From: Acridotheres tristis
Lineage: Eukaryota > Chordata > Aves > Passeriformes > Sturnidae
NCBI GenBank assembly: GCA_037013685.1
Contig: CM072891.1
Coordinates: forward strand, 11,446,501 to 11,510,500
Direction of reading: 5' to 3'
DNA: 64,000 nt
Shown: one piece after another, positions 13,248-27,000 of the stretch
Layout of the letters: every line of letters begins with the position of its first letter
Position numbering within the stretch: position 1 is the first letter of the stretch
Translations under genes and position numbers: made by a program
Notes under the pieces: model-generated
The model's input: the letters and a program-made list of their open reading frames with translations, nothing else
Databases searched by the model: none
Told to the model about the DNA's origin: nothing

Positions 13248-13791
13248 ATGAGCAGAGCGCAGCTGACGCGGACGGGGATCCTGCGGATGGCGCTGGGCGG
13301 CGGCGGCGCCGACCCGCTGCTGCCGGCGGAGGGCGGCGGGGGCCGGCGGGCGCCTTTCCTGCTGCGGGCGCTGCGCATCGCCGTGGTGGTCTGCCTCTAC
13401 TGGTTCACCTCCATCGCCATGGTCTTTCTCAACAAGTACCTGCTGGACAGCCCCTCGCTGCGCCTCGACGCCCCTCTCTTCGTCACCTTCTTCCAGTGCG
13501 CCCTGACCGCCGCCCTCTGCCTGGGCCTCAGCCTGGGGGCGGCCTGCGGGCCCCCCTGCGCCGGCCTGCCCGCCCTCCGCCTCGACCCCAAGGTGTCCCG
13601 CAGCGTCCTGCCCCTCTCCGCCGTCTTCATCGGCATGGTCACCTCCAACAACCTCTGCCTCAAGCATGTCGGCGTGGCCTTCTACAACGTGGGGCGCTCC
13701 CTCACCACCGTGTTCAACGTGCTGCTGTCCTACCTGCTCCTCAAGCAGACCACCTCCCTCTATGCCCTTCTGGCCTGCGGAGTCATCATAG
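13248..13791 (+). CDS. SLC35C1: SLC35C1 coding exon 1
   Basis: Encodes residues 1-181 plus the first base of Gly182 and ends at donor G|GTGAGG (13792). It is extremely GC-rich, which leaves long antisense frames open over it. The N-terminal 36 residues carry a glycine-rich insert ([16 protein letters not shown]) compared with human. Confidence 0.97.
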
Positions 13792-16058
13792 GTGAGGGGG
13801 AGCAGGAAGGGCTGCACCCATCTGACAGCCACCCCCGGAGGGACGGTGATGAGGTGTCTTTCCCTTGGGAAGTCATCCCCACCTGCATGGCAGCTCCCTG
13901 GTGAGGTGGGGTAGCTCAGGGCTCATGCCTTGCTCTGTCTATGGCAACGAAATTTTTGTATCTGGAGGATGTAGGTGACTCATTAAGAGACAAAATTACT
14001 CTCATTTGACATAGTTCCCTTTTTCCTTTGAGCACTAAAGCGTATCTACCCTCTAATGAAGTTTAATTTGCCTTACCTTTTTGTTTCTTCCCCCTGTACA
14101 GGCCATAAAATAGCAGGTGGCTTTCTCCCTGTTCCCAAGTCCTTGTTGATTATTAACTTTGGTAACAATAACATTTATGTCAGCACCACTGGGACCATAT
14201 AATAGAGGCAGCCAATTGGTTTTTACAATAGGCTGAATGCATATGATAAAGGGTTAGCTGATCAAGCCAAGTGTAAAACACTACCAGAAGATCTGGTTGT
14301 GTGGTTAGGATGTAGGGCAAGGCATTGAGTGGCTTAACAGGAATGCTTGTAAGTCGTCCATCCCAAAGGCAAATTAATCCCAAAAAGCACCTTCGACTGA
14401 AAAGCCATTTGGATGCCAAGAGTGGTGAAATGTTGATTTCAGTCTGGTTCCCGGTGTGCATGCGTTTACTCAGTGTTAGACAACTGGGTGAAGTCAGATG
14501 AAAATAAGAGAATCTCATCTCCGTGGAGGAGGTGAGCAGGAACAGAGCTTCTGTATTTCCTACAAGTGATGCAAGCAATGGCCTTCAGCTAATCTTTTGT
14601 TCAGGCATTGCCCAGGAGCGTGGTGCCTGGCAGCCTGACAGGGTTTCTCTAAGATGAAGACTCTGTCCTCCTGGCTCCATCTCCTTTTGCCGTGAGAGCT
14701 GAGCGTTCTCTGTGGCCTGACACAAAGCCCCTCCTGTCTGTGCATCGAACCCATTTGTATCTGGGCTTAGTTTCAAGTGCGTTAGGTGCTTTGCAGGCAA
14801 CTTCCCAGACAACCTCCAACAAGAAGCAGCTAATGCTAATGTGGTGCAATGCTCCTTCAGTAGCTCATCTCCCTTTTATGTTTTGCTTATGAGCTGCATG
14901 GGGAGAGGTCTCCCTCTCTGCCCTGCAGATGCAAAGCCTGTAGCTCCTGTTTTGGAGGTGGTTAGACAGTGCTTTGCCCATCAAAGTTCAGCATGAAGAT
15001 ACTGCACACAGTTTCTTCCCTTTTTTTGATCATGCTTAATATTACATCCATGTTTTTTTCTGTCTTTCCATCTTCTTCTCTGACCTATCTTTCCCTTCCT
15101 GTTAACAGCAGAGAAAAGTCTATAAAGATGGGTTTTTTCCAAACTTTGAAGAATATATTTCCTACCTGTGTGTCAGTTTTCAGCCTTTTCAATTAAAAAT
15201 AAGGTCATCTGAAAATTACCTATGTGCAAAGATTAGCTGGAATAGGAGTTTCTGAGCTAGTGCTGCCTGCTCATTGTGGGAATTAGTCCTCTGACACAGT
15301 AAATTTCCTGCACTCCCAAAATAAGTCTTCCCGGGACACTAGCTATGGCATTTTGTGGGTTCACGTAATAGAAGGGGGAAGCCCTTAAGCCTGTCTCTTT
15401 TTGTCATTGTTCACTATAAAGCAAATGATGAATTTTTGACTGTATATTTTGAGCCTTTCAGCAGTTGTTCAGATGATGCCTGATTTGTTTGGTTGCAGGT
15501 GGCTTCTGGCTGGGTGTTGACCAGGAAGGAGCAGAGGGCACTCTGTCCTGGACAGGTATATTCTTTGGGATCTTAGCAAGCCTTTGTGTCTCTCTCAATG
15601 CCATCTACACCAAGAAGGTGCTGCCTGTGGTGGATGGTAGCATCTGGCGCCTCACCTTCTACAACAACATCAACGCTTGTGTCCTCTTCTTCCCCCTCAT
15701 GGTGCTGCTGGGCGAGTTCCGCACCCTCTACCACTTTGACAAGCTGGGGAGCCCCAGTTTTTGGGGCATGATGACCCTGGGGGGAGTGTTTGGCTTTGCC
15801 ATTGGGTACGTGACTGGACTTCAAATTAAGTTCACTAGCCCACTCACCCACAACGTGTCTGGGACAGCCAAGGCCTGTGCACAAACAGTGCTGGCTGTCA
15901 TCTACTTTGAGGAGACAAAGAGCTTCTTGTGGTGGACGAGTAACTTGATGGTTCTGGGGGGCTCCTTTGCCTACACATGGGTGAAAGGACTGGAGATGAG
16001 AAAGGTGCAAGAGGATCCTAATGTCAAAAGCAGTGAAAGAAATGAGACTGGTGTGTAG
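13248..16058 (+). CDS. SLC35C1: GDP-fucose transporter 1 (two coding exons, complete)
   Basis: Join 13248-13791 and 15499-16058, giving 367 aa (human 364). The protein is a Golgi antiporter that imports GDP-fucose in exchange for GMP and so supplies the fucosyltransferases; human defects cause leukocyte adhesion deficiency II. About ten membrane segments are visible, the first at about residues 41-62 and the last at about 325-345. Family text includes [13 protein letters not shown] (62-74), [39 protein letters not shown] and [19 protein letters not shown]. Arg150 in VGRSLTT corresponds to human Arg147, a known disease site, and is intact. The glycine codon GGT is split across the single intron, as in the human protein (IIGGFWLG). 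The ATG at 13248 has G at -3 and aligns with the human start. Both ends of the protein match the family, so I consider the model complete. Confidence 0.97.
13792..15498 (+). other. SLC35C1: SLC35C1 intron
   Basis: A 1.7-kb intron from GTGAGG to TTGGTTGCAG. No repeat of known family and no additional exon was recognised in it. Confidence 0.9.
15499..16058 (+). CDS. SLC35C1: SLC35C1 coding exon 2
   Basis: Acceptor TTGCAG at 15493-15498, stop TAG at 16056-16058. Encodes the rest of Gly182 to Val367 with the second half of the transporter, which is the most conserved part. The cytosolic tail ends NETGV; the human tail also ends in GV. Confidence 0.97.
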
Positions 16059-16757
16059 GCGGCTCCTGCACCTCTATTTTTGGGCCTGGGAGGGATAACC
16101 TTTGGTGCTCCTTTCCTCCTGGGGAGAAGAAGAGCAAGAAGCAGGAAAAAAATGCACCTGCAAAGTGTATTGGGAACTGTGTCAGGAACCAGAGCCAAAG
16201 ACCTGACTGGATCACGTTTTGTCTCACCCTGTGTCAGAGTTGGGGACAGCATGTGTTGTAGAGATCAACTGGGGATTTTTTTTGTGATTGTTTTTTTAAA
16301 ATGGATGTTGTTATTTACCTAATCTGGAAAATTCACATCTCGGTGTGGGGGGGGGAGGGATGGGCTCATATCAGTCAAAGACTGGAATGGGAGGTTTGTG
16401 TAGCTAGGGATCTAAAATTAACTGAATGAATGCAATCTGAAGTTATAAAATCCTCAACCTGCAGGTAAGGAAGAGGCAAGTAGCCAGACTGTTTGGGCTA
16501 GACTTTAGTAAACTGTTCTGCTGTATAAGGTTTTTGCAACAGTTATTTTTCCTGTTGCCCCATTCAGTGCAGAGGATGGAAATTGTCTCCCATCTGGCTA
16601 TGTACAAGTCTTAAGTAACAGCAGTGCCTCCAAAATGCCTTTCCAAAGAGTCAGTATCACATACTTCTGAAGTTTTATCCTGTGTTGCTTTACACCTGGT
16701 TTCTCAGTTTGAGGAAGCATGCTAAGACTCAGGAATTAAACTTCTCATTCGCTTGGC
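16059..16757 (+). other. SLC35C1: SLC35C1 3'UTR with ATTAAA poly(A) signal
   Basis: The first convincing poly(A) hexamer after the stop is ATTAAA at 16735-16740, followed about 20 bp later by a TG-rich stretch (TGTGTCCAGTG). The cleavage site is therefore placed near 16757. Longer 3' ends are possible. Confidence 0.55.
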
Positions 16758-17640
16758 ACTGTGTCCAGTGAGGAAGAGCATGCTTGCTCCAGTGGCCTTT
16801 CTTGTGGAGGAGTGAGCTTGGGCTCTGTGTCACTGGGTGACAGGCAGGAGCAAAAAAGTTACTCTGAAACACTTTGTTGCTCTAGACTGGGATCCCAGTT
16901 CTCTGGGGGGTTCTCAACACTTCTCTTTACCTTCTTTGTAGGGGGTTGGTTTGTATTGAAAGTGGGGTTGTTACCCCTTCCCTTGTTTCAGGGGACTTGT
17001 TCCACGTACTTTTTACTTTGTAGCTCCTCCAGTGTTTGTGCCTTTTGATTTGTTCCTTTTAAACATCCCCATGGCCAGCTCTGTGAATCCTTTAATGCAG
17101 TGAGTTTTGCTCAACTGCATAAATCCCTTTGCTTGGGACTTGCTGCTGAACAGATCTGCAATCTGCAGAAATCTCTGCCCAACCCACCCCACCCTACCAT
17201 CTGGTTCTATGCAATAGAGTATGTCTGTGCTGCGATTTCTGATTCCTGGAGTTAGCAGCAACATCCTGTGGCAAGCTGTGAGGTTGCACCAGCTTTCTAA
17301 ATCCCTGGCCCTTTAAAACATAAATTTACTCCAATAGCCATCCTGGGCAGTCCATGCCATTGCTTCATACCCTGCTGCTTGGATCCTACATGATGTACCA
17401 TGCCCCATCAGTGATGTCTGGTCCTACCTACCGAAGAACACTCCATTTCTGCCCGGAATATGTTCCTGTTGAATTTGGGGGTGTGGAAGGGGCTCCTGTT
17501 CCAGGTTTCATGGCCACAGGTACCTTTTCGATGCAGGCAGCCATATGGGGTCCTTGAACATTCTTTTGTTGCTCTTTTTTTCCTTTTTTTTTAATGGAAA
17601 GGAAGGTTTTTAACGTTGACCTGTAACGGCCAACCCTGCC
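16758..17640. other. Spacer between SLC35C1 and CRY2
   Basis: About 0.9 kb with no exon or repeat that I recognise. One 67-codon frame (17354-17557) is open but matches nothing known. The two genes are tandem, so this spacer holds the end of one transcript and the distal promoter of the next. Confidence 0.6.
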
Positions 17641-17857
17641 GACTAAATTCGGGGACCGCTCTCTGGGGGATGACAGCGACATTTCCGGGGCGGTTTCAGG
17701 CGGTGCCACCCCGCCGGCGACAGCTGCGGCCTGCGCCGCTGGGGGGCAGCACAGCGCCCGCGCCGCGCCGCTCGCCCCGCCCCGCGGCGCTGATTGGCTG
17801 TCGCAGCGCGCGCCAGTCACGCGGAGGGGGGGCGGGGCCGCGGCTCGGGCGGCGGCG
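17641..17857 (+). promoter_or_regulatory. CRY2: CRY2 CpG-island promoter
   Basis: A GC-rich block with an inverted CCAAT box (ATTGG, 17793-17797) and GC boxes at 17774-17783 and 17829-17839, just upstream of the start codon. It is TATA-less. I find no canonical CACGTG E-box between 17300 and 17858; the E-boxes of this gene are intronic. Confidence 0.75.
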
Positions 17858-18048
17858 ATGGCGGCGGCGGCCGCGTTGGGCCCGGCTCCGGCCCTGTGCC
17901 GCTCCGTGCATTGGTTCCGCCGCGGGCTGCGGCTCCACGACAACCCGGCGCTGCAGGAAGCGCTGCGGGACGCCACGTCCCTCCGCTGCATCTATATCCT
18001 AGACCCTTGGTTCGCCGCCTCTTCCGCCGTGGGCATCAACCGCTGGCG
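17858..18048 (+). CDS. CRY2: CRY2 exon 1
   Basis: Residues 1-63 plus two bases of Arg64. Begins with an alanine-rich leader, then the photolyase-domain start, and ends INRWR at donor CG|GTGAGT (18049). Lies inside the promoter CpG island. Confidence 0.96.
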
Positions 18049-21000
18049 GTGAGTGGCGCCGGGCCTGCGGGCCGCGGGTGGGAGCGTGCGGGACGAGGAG
18101 GCTCCCGCGGCACCGGGGCGCTCTGGGCGCGGCGTGGGCCGTGTCGGTCAGGCCGTAGCAGCACACGCTTCCATGTCGGACCCGCTTGCTGCTCCCCTCG
18201 GCCCTCCCGCAGGAGAGCGGCTGTGCCTTTTCCGCTTGGCCTCGCCGCGGTTTTCTCAGCGGTGCTGCCCGGCTGTGTGGGAGGATGCCTTCAGCTTTAT
18301 GTAATGTCATTAGACTTTATCTGTGGGGCGAGTGTATGAGAGCAGCAACCGATGGGCGTTTAGCTTTGGGAAACCCTTTTCTCTCAATTTAGAGACGGGT
18401 GCAAAGAATCCTCAGCTCCGTGGCTGCACCACGCCTCCCCTCTGCCCTTGGGCTGCCGGGGGCGCGTAGGCATGTGCGCACGCAGCTCCCTTCCTCCCAT
18501 CACCCAGGTTTTGTAGGAAAATACACATCGGCTGCTGCTAAGAAACTAGAGATGAAGCTCTATGGGCTTTTCCTCGTCTCTGCAAATGGAAAAATGTGTA
18601 GCGTGAGTCATGTCTGTGCAAATATCAAGACCTCATGTACCTGTAGACAGTAGCATTACATAATGCTGTTGTGTCAAGTCTCAACAGCCTAAACATTTGG
18701 AATCTCAGTCCAGATTGGGATTCTCCTAGGCAAGGCCCCTGCATACAAGGGAAGCAGATCTCCCACTACCCCCTCAGAGGAAGTCGACAGACAACCCCTG
18801 GCTAAAGATGCTTTGAGAGCTCTTGGAAATGTCACGTGGCTGTGCACTAGGGAAACTGTAGTTGTAATTGATTGACTCTGCTGTGCATCCTAGATTCATT
18901 TCAAGGAATGGGATTGTATGGGTCATATCTACGTGTTTCTAGAATCCTACAGCAGAGGAAGGCTTAAAAATTGTGAATGTGGAGAAGTTACCTCCGTGTA
19001 ATCATTCAAAGTACAGAAGATTATGAATTCTGTTATAGGAGTCTGAATTGATCTTTCCATAGACCAGACTTTCTACGGGCAACAGCAGACAGAAGTGCCT
19101 TTCATGTGCTGCTGTTGTTGCTGACTGTCCTCATTTGGAAGAACCAAAGTGGTGCCACAACAGATAAATTCCCACTTTTTTAATCCTTGTTTGCTTCCAC
19201 CAACATTGTGAAGGGAGGGAAACAGTTAGGAATCTTCTTTATGTTGTAATTTGGAATATATGAGCAAGCAAAGTCTTTAAAAATAACGTTTTCTTGGGGG
19301 TGTGGAACTGTTGCAGATGTCAGAAACGAGCACCACTGGCTGTTAGTCAGAAAAGATATTAGTAAGTTACTTATGTTGAACAAAGTTCCATTCATTCCCA
19401 TTGTGATCCTTGGCTTTGTTTTGCTAATTTTTAAATCCAAATATCTGTATTCAGAGTTCTGTTCTGCAAAGGCAACTGTTTATGTTTTACCTAGTTCTCA
19501 CAAATTTATCGTGTTGAAAATCCCTTGTTATTTAGCTGCACAGCTTGTCTGAGCCATATGGGACTAATGCTTGTTAAAATTTTTAGAACACCTGGGACAG
19601 TTGATGCATACTTAATAAATGGAAAGTGGGCTGAGGCTCTGGGAGTTGTTTGTTTAGGTTACCTGGACCTGGTTCTGGGTGTTCTCCTTTGTGATAGAGG
19701 GCCCTTCCTTCTGTGAACTCTGCACCCTTTTCTCTCTCCAGAAGTGCAGAGTGACCTTGTTCTATCTGGAAGCTCACAGTTCACGTTATGGGCGGCGCAG
19801 CCGAGGGGAGAGAAGTTGCCACTTTGCAGTGCAGTTGTAGCTTGGCTTTCATTAGCTGTGGGCGGTGTTTAGGGAGCTGAGGCTGGTACTGGCTTCTGGG
19901 AGATCACACTGCAGAGTGGGCATGGAAGGCTGAGGGAAAGGTAAGGGTTGGCAGGCTCACTTACAGAGGCCTGTGTGTTTGCCAGTAGTGCCAGGTGCTG
20001 AGAAGACACTAAAGTTTTAAAGCTAGTGTCTTTTGCAGAGTTAAACAAAACAGAGTGGAGTTACTCTGTAGATGGGATGATGTGTGACTGCAAATATACA
20101 TTTGGTGGTTTATAGCTTAGTGGGGGATCACTAAGACATACCACTAAATGCAGAAAGCACTTACATGGCTTTTTAAGAGTTTTGGGATGAGAGGGAATAG
20201 ATGAATGTCTTGGTATGCTCTCATCTCTGTGTCTTCATGGTGCAAGGTGAATTGCAGTTCTCTTTGCAATTATTCAAAGTTCAGATGATTCTTGCCTTGG
20301 GAGATCTTGGTGCTCAGTGTTGTGCTACTAATGAGCTAGGAGAGTACATTTCTCTGCTGTGACATGGTGTATTTGCAGCTAGAACTGTAAAACCTGCACA
20401 GTTATTGCAGTATTTCATTACTTTCCTTGGAGTAATGCATCAAAATTTTTCTACTTCATATGCAAAATCCGGTTTTGCCCCAAAGACTGTGAAAAAATGT
20501 ACAGTAGGGAATTACAAGGTTTATTCATTTCTCGATGTAATGTGGAGAGAAGACTTGACAAGAATGTTCTCCCACCTCTGAGGGAGAATGTGGGAAGTGG
20601 GTTGCAGTAAGAAGAAAATCCTGGAAACTTCTTGGATCTGGACAAGCCCAAATTCCATATGAGTGAATGGGAGCTGGCTAGTGCTGCAGTCTCTTAAAAG
20701 TTGTTAGACAGATCAGAGATAAATATGAATTCCTGTTTTCTGGTTCTTGTCCAAACCTCTAGTTTGATTTGGTGATGCAGGTTTGCTGGAGTTCCATGCA
20801 AATTCTCATTTGCCTTTTAGTTGTAACCTATCTGACTGACACTAACTGCTGTTTTTTCTTCTCTGCAGATTTCTTCTCCAGTCCCTGGAAGATCTGGACA
20901 ACAGTTTAAGGAAACTGAACTCTCGCTTGTTTGTTGTGCGAGGGCAGCCAACAGATGTCTTCCCCAGACTCTTTAAAGTAAGAGAATAATTTTTGGAGTA

Positions 21001-24000
21001 TAATGAAGAAAAATTGATGGCCTGGTGCTAAACTTTCTTTCACTCCTTAATGATTAGTGATTCCCTTAGCATCTCTTTAATTGCAATTAATTCTTCACTA
21101 TAACAAACTTTCCTCCTTAACTACAACTAACTCTCTACTATCTATAAGGGCTAGATCCATGCCTGAACTCAGACTTGCAAAGAAATGTAGTTGTAGGGTG
21201 TAACCTAGTATCAGGCTGCTCAAGCTTCTCTTTTTGAATGGCCGTCCTGAACTTTGTTTCTCTAAGTCACCTCTCACAGGACTGCTCTGTGACACACAGA
21301 CCTTTCTTTGTTGACAGCTTCTTCCCTAGTGGCTATTTACTTACTGCAGTTTTTACTTAGGGAGACTGCTGGGTCCATAGACCTTTACAGACAGCAGATG
21401 AAAGTACACTGATCTGTATGTGAATTGCAAATAGGATTTTGTGTTAAAATTTCAAAATTCGGGAGCTTTTATGTTAGCTGACTTTCCTTTTCTTTTTCTG
21501 TTCAAGACTGCATTTATCTCAGCAGCAGGATGGATATAGCTCAGGTCCAAGCTTCCTGCTAATGTACTGTTTAGGACATGGAATATGCAGTTACCTTGGT
21601 GATCAATAATGGATTAGCAAGGTACATTTCTAAAGTGGTATGTCAGTGCTGCAGATGTCAGGACTAACAAGAGCATCTCCTTGCATTCTCATACAGTATC
21701 ATTCTTCTTCATCCTGCTCTAAGATTGTATTTCCCAATGTCTTTGAAGGTTTTTGACAATGTCTTTGATAGTGTTACAAAACTAAATGAAAAAAACATGG
21801 CTCCCAATAGTCCTATGAGTTGGGGGTGTTATGTAGGCTGTGCCCTACATATGGTTGACAAAACTAGTGTCCCCCCACATTCTACTATAGACCAGCTGCT
21901 GAGAGGGAGTGGTAAACTTGAATCTATACCTTCCTTCTGTAAATGGTTCTGATGTGTATTTTCTGGAGGAGGACAGTTAGTACTGGAGAGAGGAGCTGGA
22001 CTGTGCAGATGAGAAGGGGCCTGATACTTCCTTTGGCTTCTGCATCTTAGCACATGACACAAACTGTGCTGCTTTCAGCCTTTTCAGAATCTGGATTATT
22101 TTTATTTTTTGATCTGCATATAAGTTCCAGCTGATCGTAGTTCTTGCCCTCTTTAGTTCAGAGTATTCACAGGATAATTAGAACTTTATTGGAAAAAAAT
22201 GTTCATTTTGGTTAAAGAACAAAAACTAGTTGGCAGAGTCTGGTTTGGAGAGATTGATTGTGTAATCAGCCAGAGCTGCTTTTTGCTGCAGTCTGTTTTG
22301 TCTGGGCAGGTGAGCTGATGAATATCTCAGGTGTGCTGTAACAGAGCTGAGAAAAATAGAGGGAACTTTATGGTATTGGATGGTAAACATATGGCTTTGG
22401 TAGGGATTGAGGCCTCTCCAGAGCTGCTGCTGATTCAGTGTTCAGTGCAGCACTCGTGCCTTGCTGTCAGCTTTGTGGAGAGGAGACTTATGTCGCATTT
22501 GCTACTGCAATACTTAGACCTAATGTAATTTCTGCTCTTGCTGCCAGTAGCTGAGCTATGTTGTCACTAACAGTCACTGCAAAGACACTGCTGTGTATGG
22601 ATACCATGACAAATGTACTTGTTAGCAATGTGTCAACCTTTGCAGAAGTTTTTTGTCTCACTTCTTCTGAATAAACATCTGTAGTTTTACTTCTTCTGTA
22701 AAAGTGCACTGTTTGTTCACTGAAGTGTTTTCACAATCTCTTTGGTGTTTTTTTTTTCCCCTACAGTTTTTCTTTGCTTTGGGTTAGATACTAAGAGGCA
22801 AGTTATCAATCATGACTTTGCTTTTGTATATCTGCAGCAATTTACTGTCATACACGTAAAAGGTTTTCTGGTTGGTTGTGCTCTTCTTCCCATATACTAC
22901 TGCATCAGATAGAGCAGTGGCCTTCTCAAAACTGTAGAAAATACATGAATTTAAAGTGTTGGATGCTTATCTAAAATCACTGTTAGCCTTAATAGTTTTT
23001 TATTCGATTCCATTCTTTCCACATAGTAATGTGTATTCCTTTGAGACCAAATCCATCTTTTCCAAGCCTTCCAGTTGATACTGGCTTTCTTACAGAAGAA
23101 AGAAAAGTTTAAAATTAAGCTGTTAAATCATGTAGGAGCAGGGCAGGGCCTGGAATGTGTCTGTCTGACCCCTGCTCTGAGTTATGGATGCCGTTACATT
23201 CTGACTTTGAAGAATGGGTGAAGGATCTCTTTAAGATGTATATTCATTGGTAACTGGTTAATTTCTCTGTCCTTCCTAAAATTAATTTTAGGGCTGAATC
23301 TGCAAGTTTAGAAATGTAGGTGGCTTGTACAGTCGTTTTCTGCTTCTAAATCCCCTTCTCCATCTTTGGCATTATTTTTAATGGTCTTCAGGGAACTAAC
23401 CACATTTGTTCTTTGTGCTTTGCTTCTGTTTTGCAGGTAGAAAAGTCTCCTGTATATACAGGGGTGGTTTAGATCGTCTCACTCGGAGAATGTGCTTCTT
23501 AGTTGTGTGAGGGTTTTTTAAATGTCTGTAGATTTCTGGTTGTGTTTGCTAAACAAATCTGTGGGCTGCTACTCTGCTTGATGGATGTCTTGAGAGGGTC
23601 GCTGTGGAAACCATTAAGCCTCTTCTCATAGGATTCGTTTTCTGAGGAAAACTAGGCCACAGACTTTGAGAACAATCTGTGCTCTCTAAAGCCTGGAAGA
23701 GGCTGAGTGCTCTTCATAAGGTCTGTTCCACGTAATTTGTGAGTGATCTATTAGAGAGCAGAATAAGTGCATGGCTTGACTAGGGATGTTGGAACTAGGT
23801 GATCTTTAAGGTTCCTTCCAGCCCCTTCTATATAGAATATAGAATTCTATAATTCTACAAGTCTAAAATAACTCCAAAAAGGAAGGACTTTAAATCTGAA
23901 CTGCAATATCATACTCTACTGTGCACACCAGAAAGGTTCACTCAGTTGCTGTCCTATGTCCTGCAATTTCCTGTTTCTTTCTGTTAGGGTTGGACATTGA

Positions 24001-27000
24001 CTTCCTATTGTGTGGTGTCTTTAAAGAGACATCAGAAAAAGTTGAGACTGTATTGGTTTTACTTAATGTCACCACATAAAAACATAGGGGGTTGAGCAGA
24101 ACTTCTGTTGAAAGAGTTTTCTGAAATGCTTTTTCTGCAAATGCTATAGGAGGATGGTAAGGTTACTTCAGGATAGCATGTGCAACAAAACGTGCTATTG
24201 GTAGGCTCAGGGACTGAGCTGAAACCCAAGAACAGTAATAGAAAAGAACTGAACCTCCTCTGATGTGTTTTAAACCTGACATCTACAAATTTGCATAGCA
24301 CATGCAATGTTTGCTAGAGCTGAAAAAATTGTTGCTTCTTTGATTATCTCGAATCCAGATTGCTGTTCCTCACAGCAACACTCTCAAAGCTTCCAAAACT
24401 TATAACTGCTGAGGAATTCTGAAATATTCATTTGTAATTGTGCTGGTTAGAAATAGTCTTCTGTTTGACAGCTGGATGTATTGCTTTTCTTGCAGGAATG
24501 GGGAGTCACTCGTCTCACCTTTGAATACGACTCGGAGCCATTTGGAAAGGAGAGAGATGCAGCTATCATCAAACTAGCCAAGGAGGCTGGTGTGGAGGTG
24601 GTGATAGAGAACTCCCACACCCTCTATGACCTGGACAGGTACGGGGAGAGAAAGGGCAGAGGTGCTGTCTGGGCTAGGCTGGGATTGTCATGTCTGCAAA
24701 GACTTCAGTCTTTTCCATTACACTGATCACTGTCATGCTGAGTGAGCCTGTAAAGATTACTCTGCACACTCCACTTTTGATTAGAACACGTCAAAGTGCT
24801 GACAGTGACGTGAATATACAGAAAGGTGTTGCCTCAAGCTTATTAAACTCTGTACTTAAGTGTAATTTAATTTGCTTAGCTGTGTCCTTTGTTTGCTTTC
24901 CTTGAGCATGTCCTCAATGTATGGACTGCTTTTTTTTTTTTTTTTTTGCTTCATTGTAATAAAGGTAGTTGAGCTGTTGTCTCAAACAGGTTATGAAAGC
25001 AGGGCTTTTAAACGATGGATGTGTCAAGACAGCTGGAAGAAGTAAAACAAGGTAGATTGGGACAAACTTTCCTTTTTTGAAAACCTGAATGCTTTTTCTT
25101 TGTTGTGTGTTTGCTTTGTTTGTTTTGATGTTGAGTTTTTATGTATTTACTTATATGTATAATCTCTCCACGTACATTAGATTTTCATTGGTGGTGACAG
25201 TCTTTCAGCTAAGATTCTAGGGTATGCTTGAATTCAAAGTCAGTACAGTGTTTCAGTACTATTCTTACAGTTTACTTGCTTTTTTTTTCTTTCCCCCTTT
25301 TTTCCCCTTTTCTTGCTGATGTGACTTGTGCCACTAATGCTGAATGTAGATTTTCTCCTATAAATCTTTAACATCTATAATTTCCTATGGGAAGGAGCTT
25401 TGCAGTTAGCACATACTGTGTGGAAATGTTTGTCTCCTGAGTGAGGATGATTCTTTGAACCTGTCTTGTGTGCAGGTGCTGCTTTCTAATTCTGCATTAG
25501 AAAACCATATTTATTACCAATGTTTATTTTGTCCTCACCGCTCCAATGTCAATGGCCATCACATTCTTCTTCATGTCACCTATGCCTTCTCCAAAGTGGA
25601 GAGTTTCAAGTGTAATCTGTTCTAAATATCTTGTAAGTTTTATCACCTTTCTTTATACTTGCAGGTATTTCTAGAGGTGGAGAGCAGTGGTGAAAATAAC
25701 AACTAGTGCGAAAAATGTAGAAGCAGCGTGGATTTTTAGAGTGCTATAATCTTGTCTTTTCCTAACAGTCACTAGCATTATTTCTGCTTTTTCTGAGCGC
25801 TGCTAAACATTAAACTGATGTCTCAGGGCTTCCTTCCAGAATGGTCATAGCTATTTGAGAGGCTGCTACTGTATAAATAACTTTTAAGATTGCATAGCTA
25901 TGCATATGGAGAAACAACATGACCAACACTGCAATTTCATCTGATATTTTTGGCAGCTGGTTATGTGGTATATAGGGAAATTTTTAAGTTGCCTTTTATC
26001 TTTAGCTATTCTGGATAGCTTATTGCATCAGTAAACTTTATCATCGTGCTCTTTTTTGTCCCTTCCTAGACATTTTGTAAAAAATACTGAGCAGCACAAG
26101 CCCAACTCAGCTCTGTGTGGGCTTTCTCTTCCTGTTGGATAGATTCCTTCTCTAATTCTGTATACTAAAGAATTTTCTGTCTGAATGGACCTTTTCCTTT
26201 ATTGCAAATTATTGTGGTTTCTTTAAATTTTTTCAATGAGGGATCTGGTCAGATGGCTTCTCAAAATTCACATATATCAACTAAATCTCCTTTGCCCCAG
26301 GCTCAGATGTCTCTGATAGATTTTTCAGGCACAACTTCGCTTTTCCCAAGGCCAAATTAACCTCCAGCATATTGCATATATCCATGCATTCATTGTTTCC
26401 ATTAGTATTTTCTACCCATCTGCCTAATGCTCATATCTGTGTATTCATTTGTCCCTCTGATGCACCTGAAATGTTTTTAAAATCTGAAGTTGTATTTGCT
26501 TTCTTTTTTCCCCTCATAGTATTTGGGCAATTCTATATTACATGCGGCAGCTATTAATTTGTGTATTTCATGACGTCCTTTACAGTTTCTGGTGAATATT
26601 TGGTGGCTCTGGCAAGCTTTTCAAGCATAGCATTGTTTTGTGGCACTTTTTCCTGGTCTCCCAATCTGTCACAGCATCTGATAGATTTTCTTTTAAAAAG
26701 AATCATAGCCTCCCTAGATACCTTCATAGTGAATACACCTGCAAAAATATATGCAGGGGTTTTCTTGTGCTGTTACAGTCTCTCTTTAATGGGTTGATTA
26801 CCTCTTGGCCCTATAAATATCCTGCAGTGTCTGTAAAGGGGACAGTTTTGATTGGATTTTTTTTTTTTTTACTACTTACAGTTTTTTTTTAAAGGTCTCT
26901 CAAACTTTCATTTAGATTAGGAGGTGCAAGAAGGCCGTGGTTTTTAGTTTAACCTACCAAAGTTTGGTGGGTTTCTATCTTTGTCTTCATTTTTCCAAAA

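Noticed and set aside
12870..13832. 320-codon open frame on the minus strand over SLC35C1 exon 1
   Set aside because: It is the antisense shadow of a GC-rich coding exon; its product is low-complexity Gly/Ala/Pro/Arg and matches nothing.
14176..14198. REST (RE1)-like sequence TCAGCACCACTGGGACC in the SLC35C1 intron, and a weaker one at about 49290
   Set aside because: Both need an insertion or several mismatches against the RE1 consensus; not enough to call.
17354..17557. 67-codon frame upstream of CRY2 (CPEYVPVEFGGVEGAPVPGF...)
   Set aside because: Has plausible-looking composition but no known relative, no splice context and ends just before the CRY2 island; kept as spacer.
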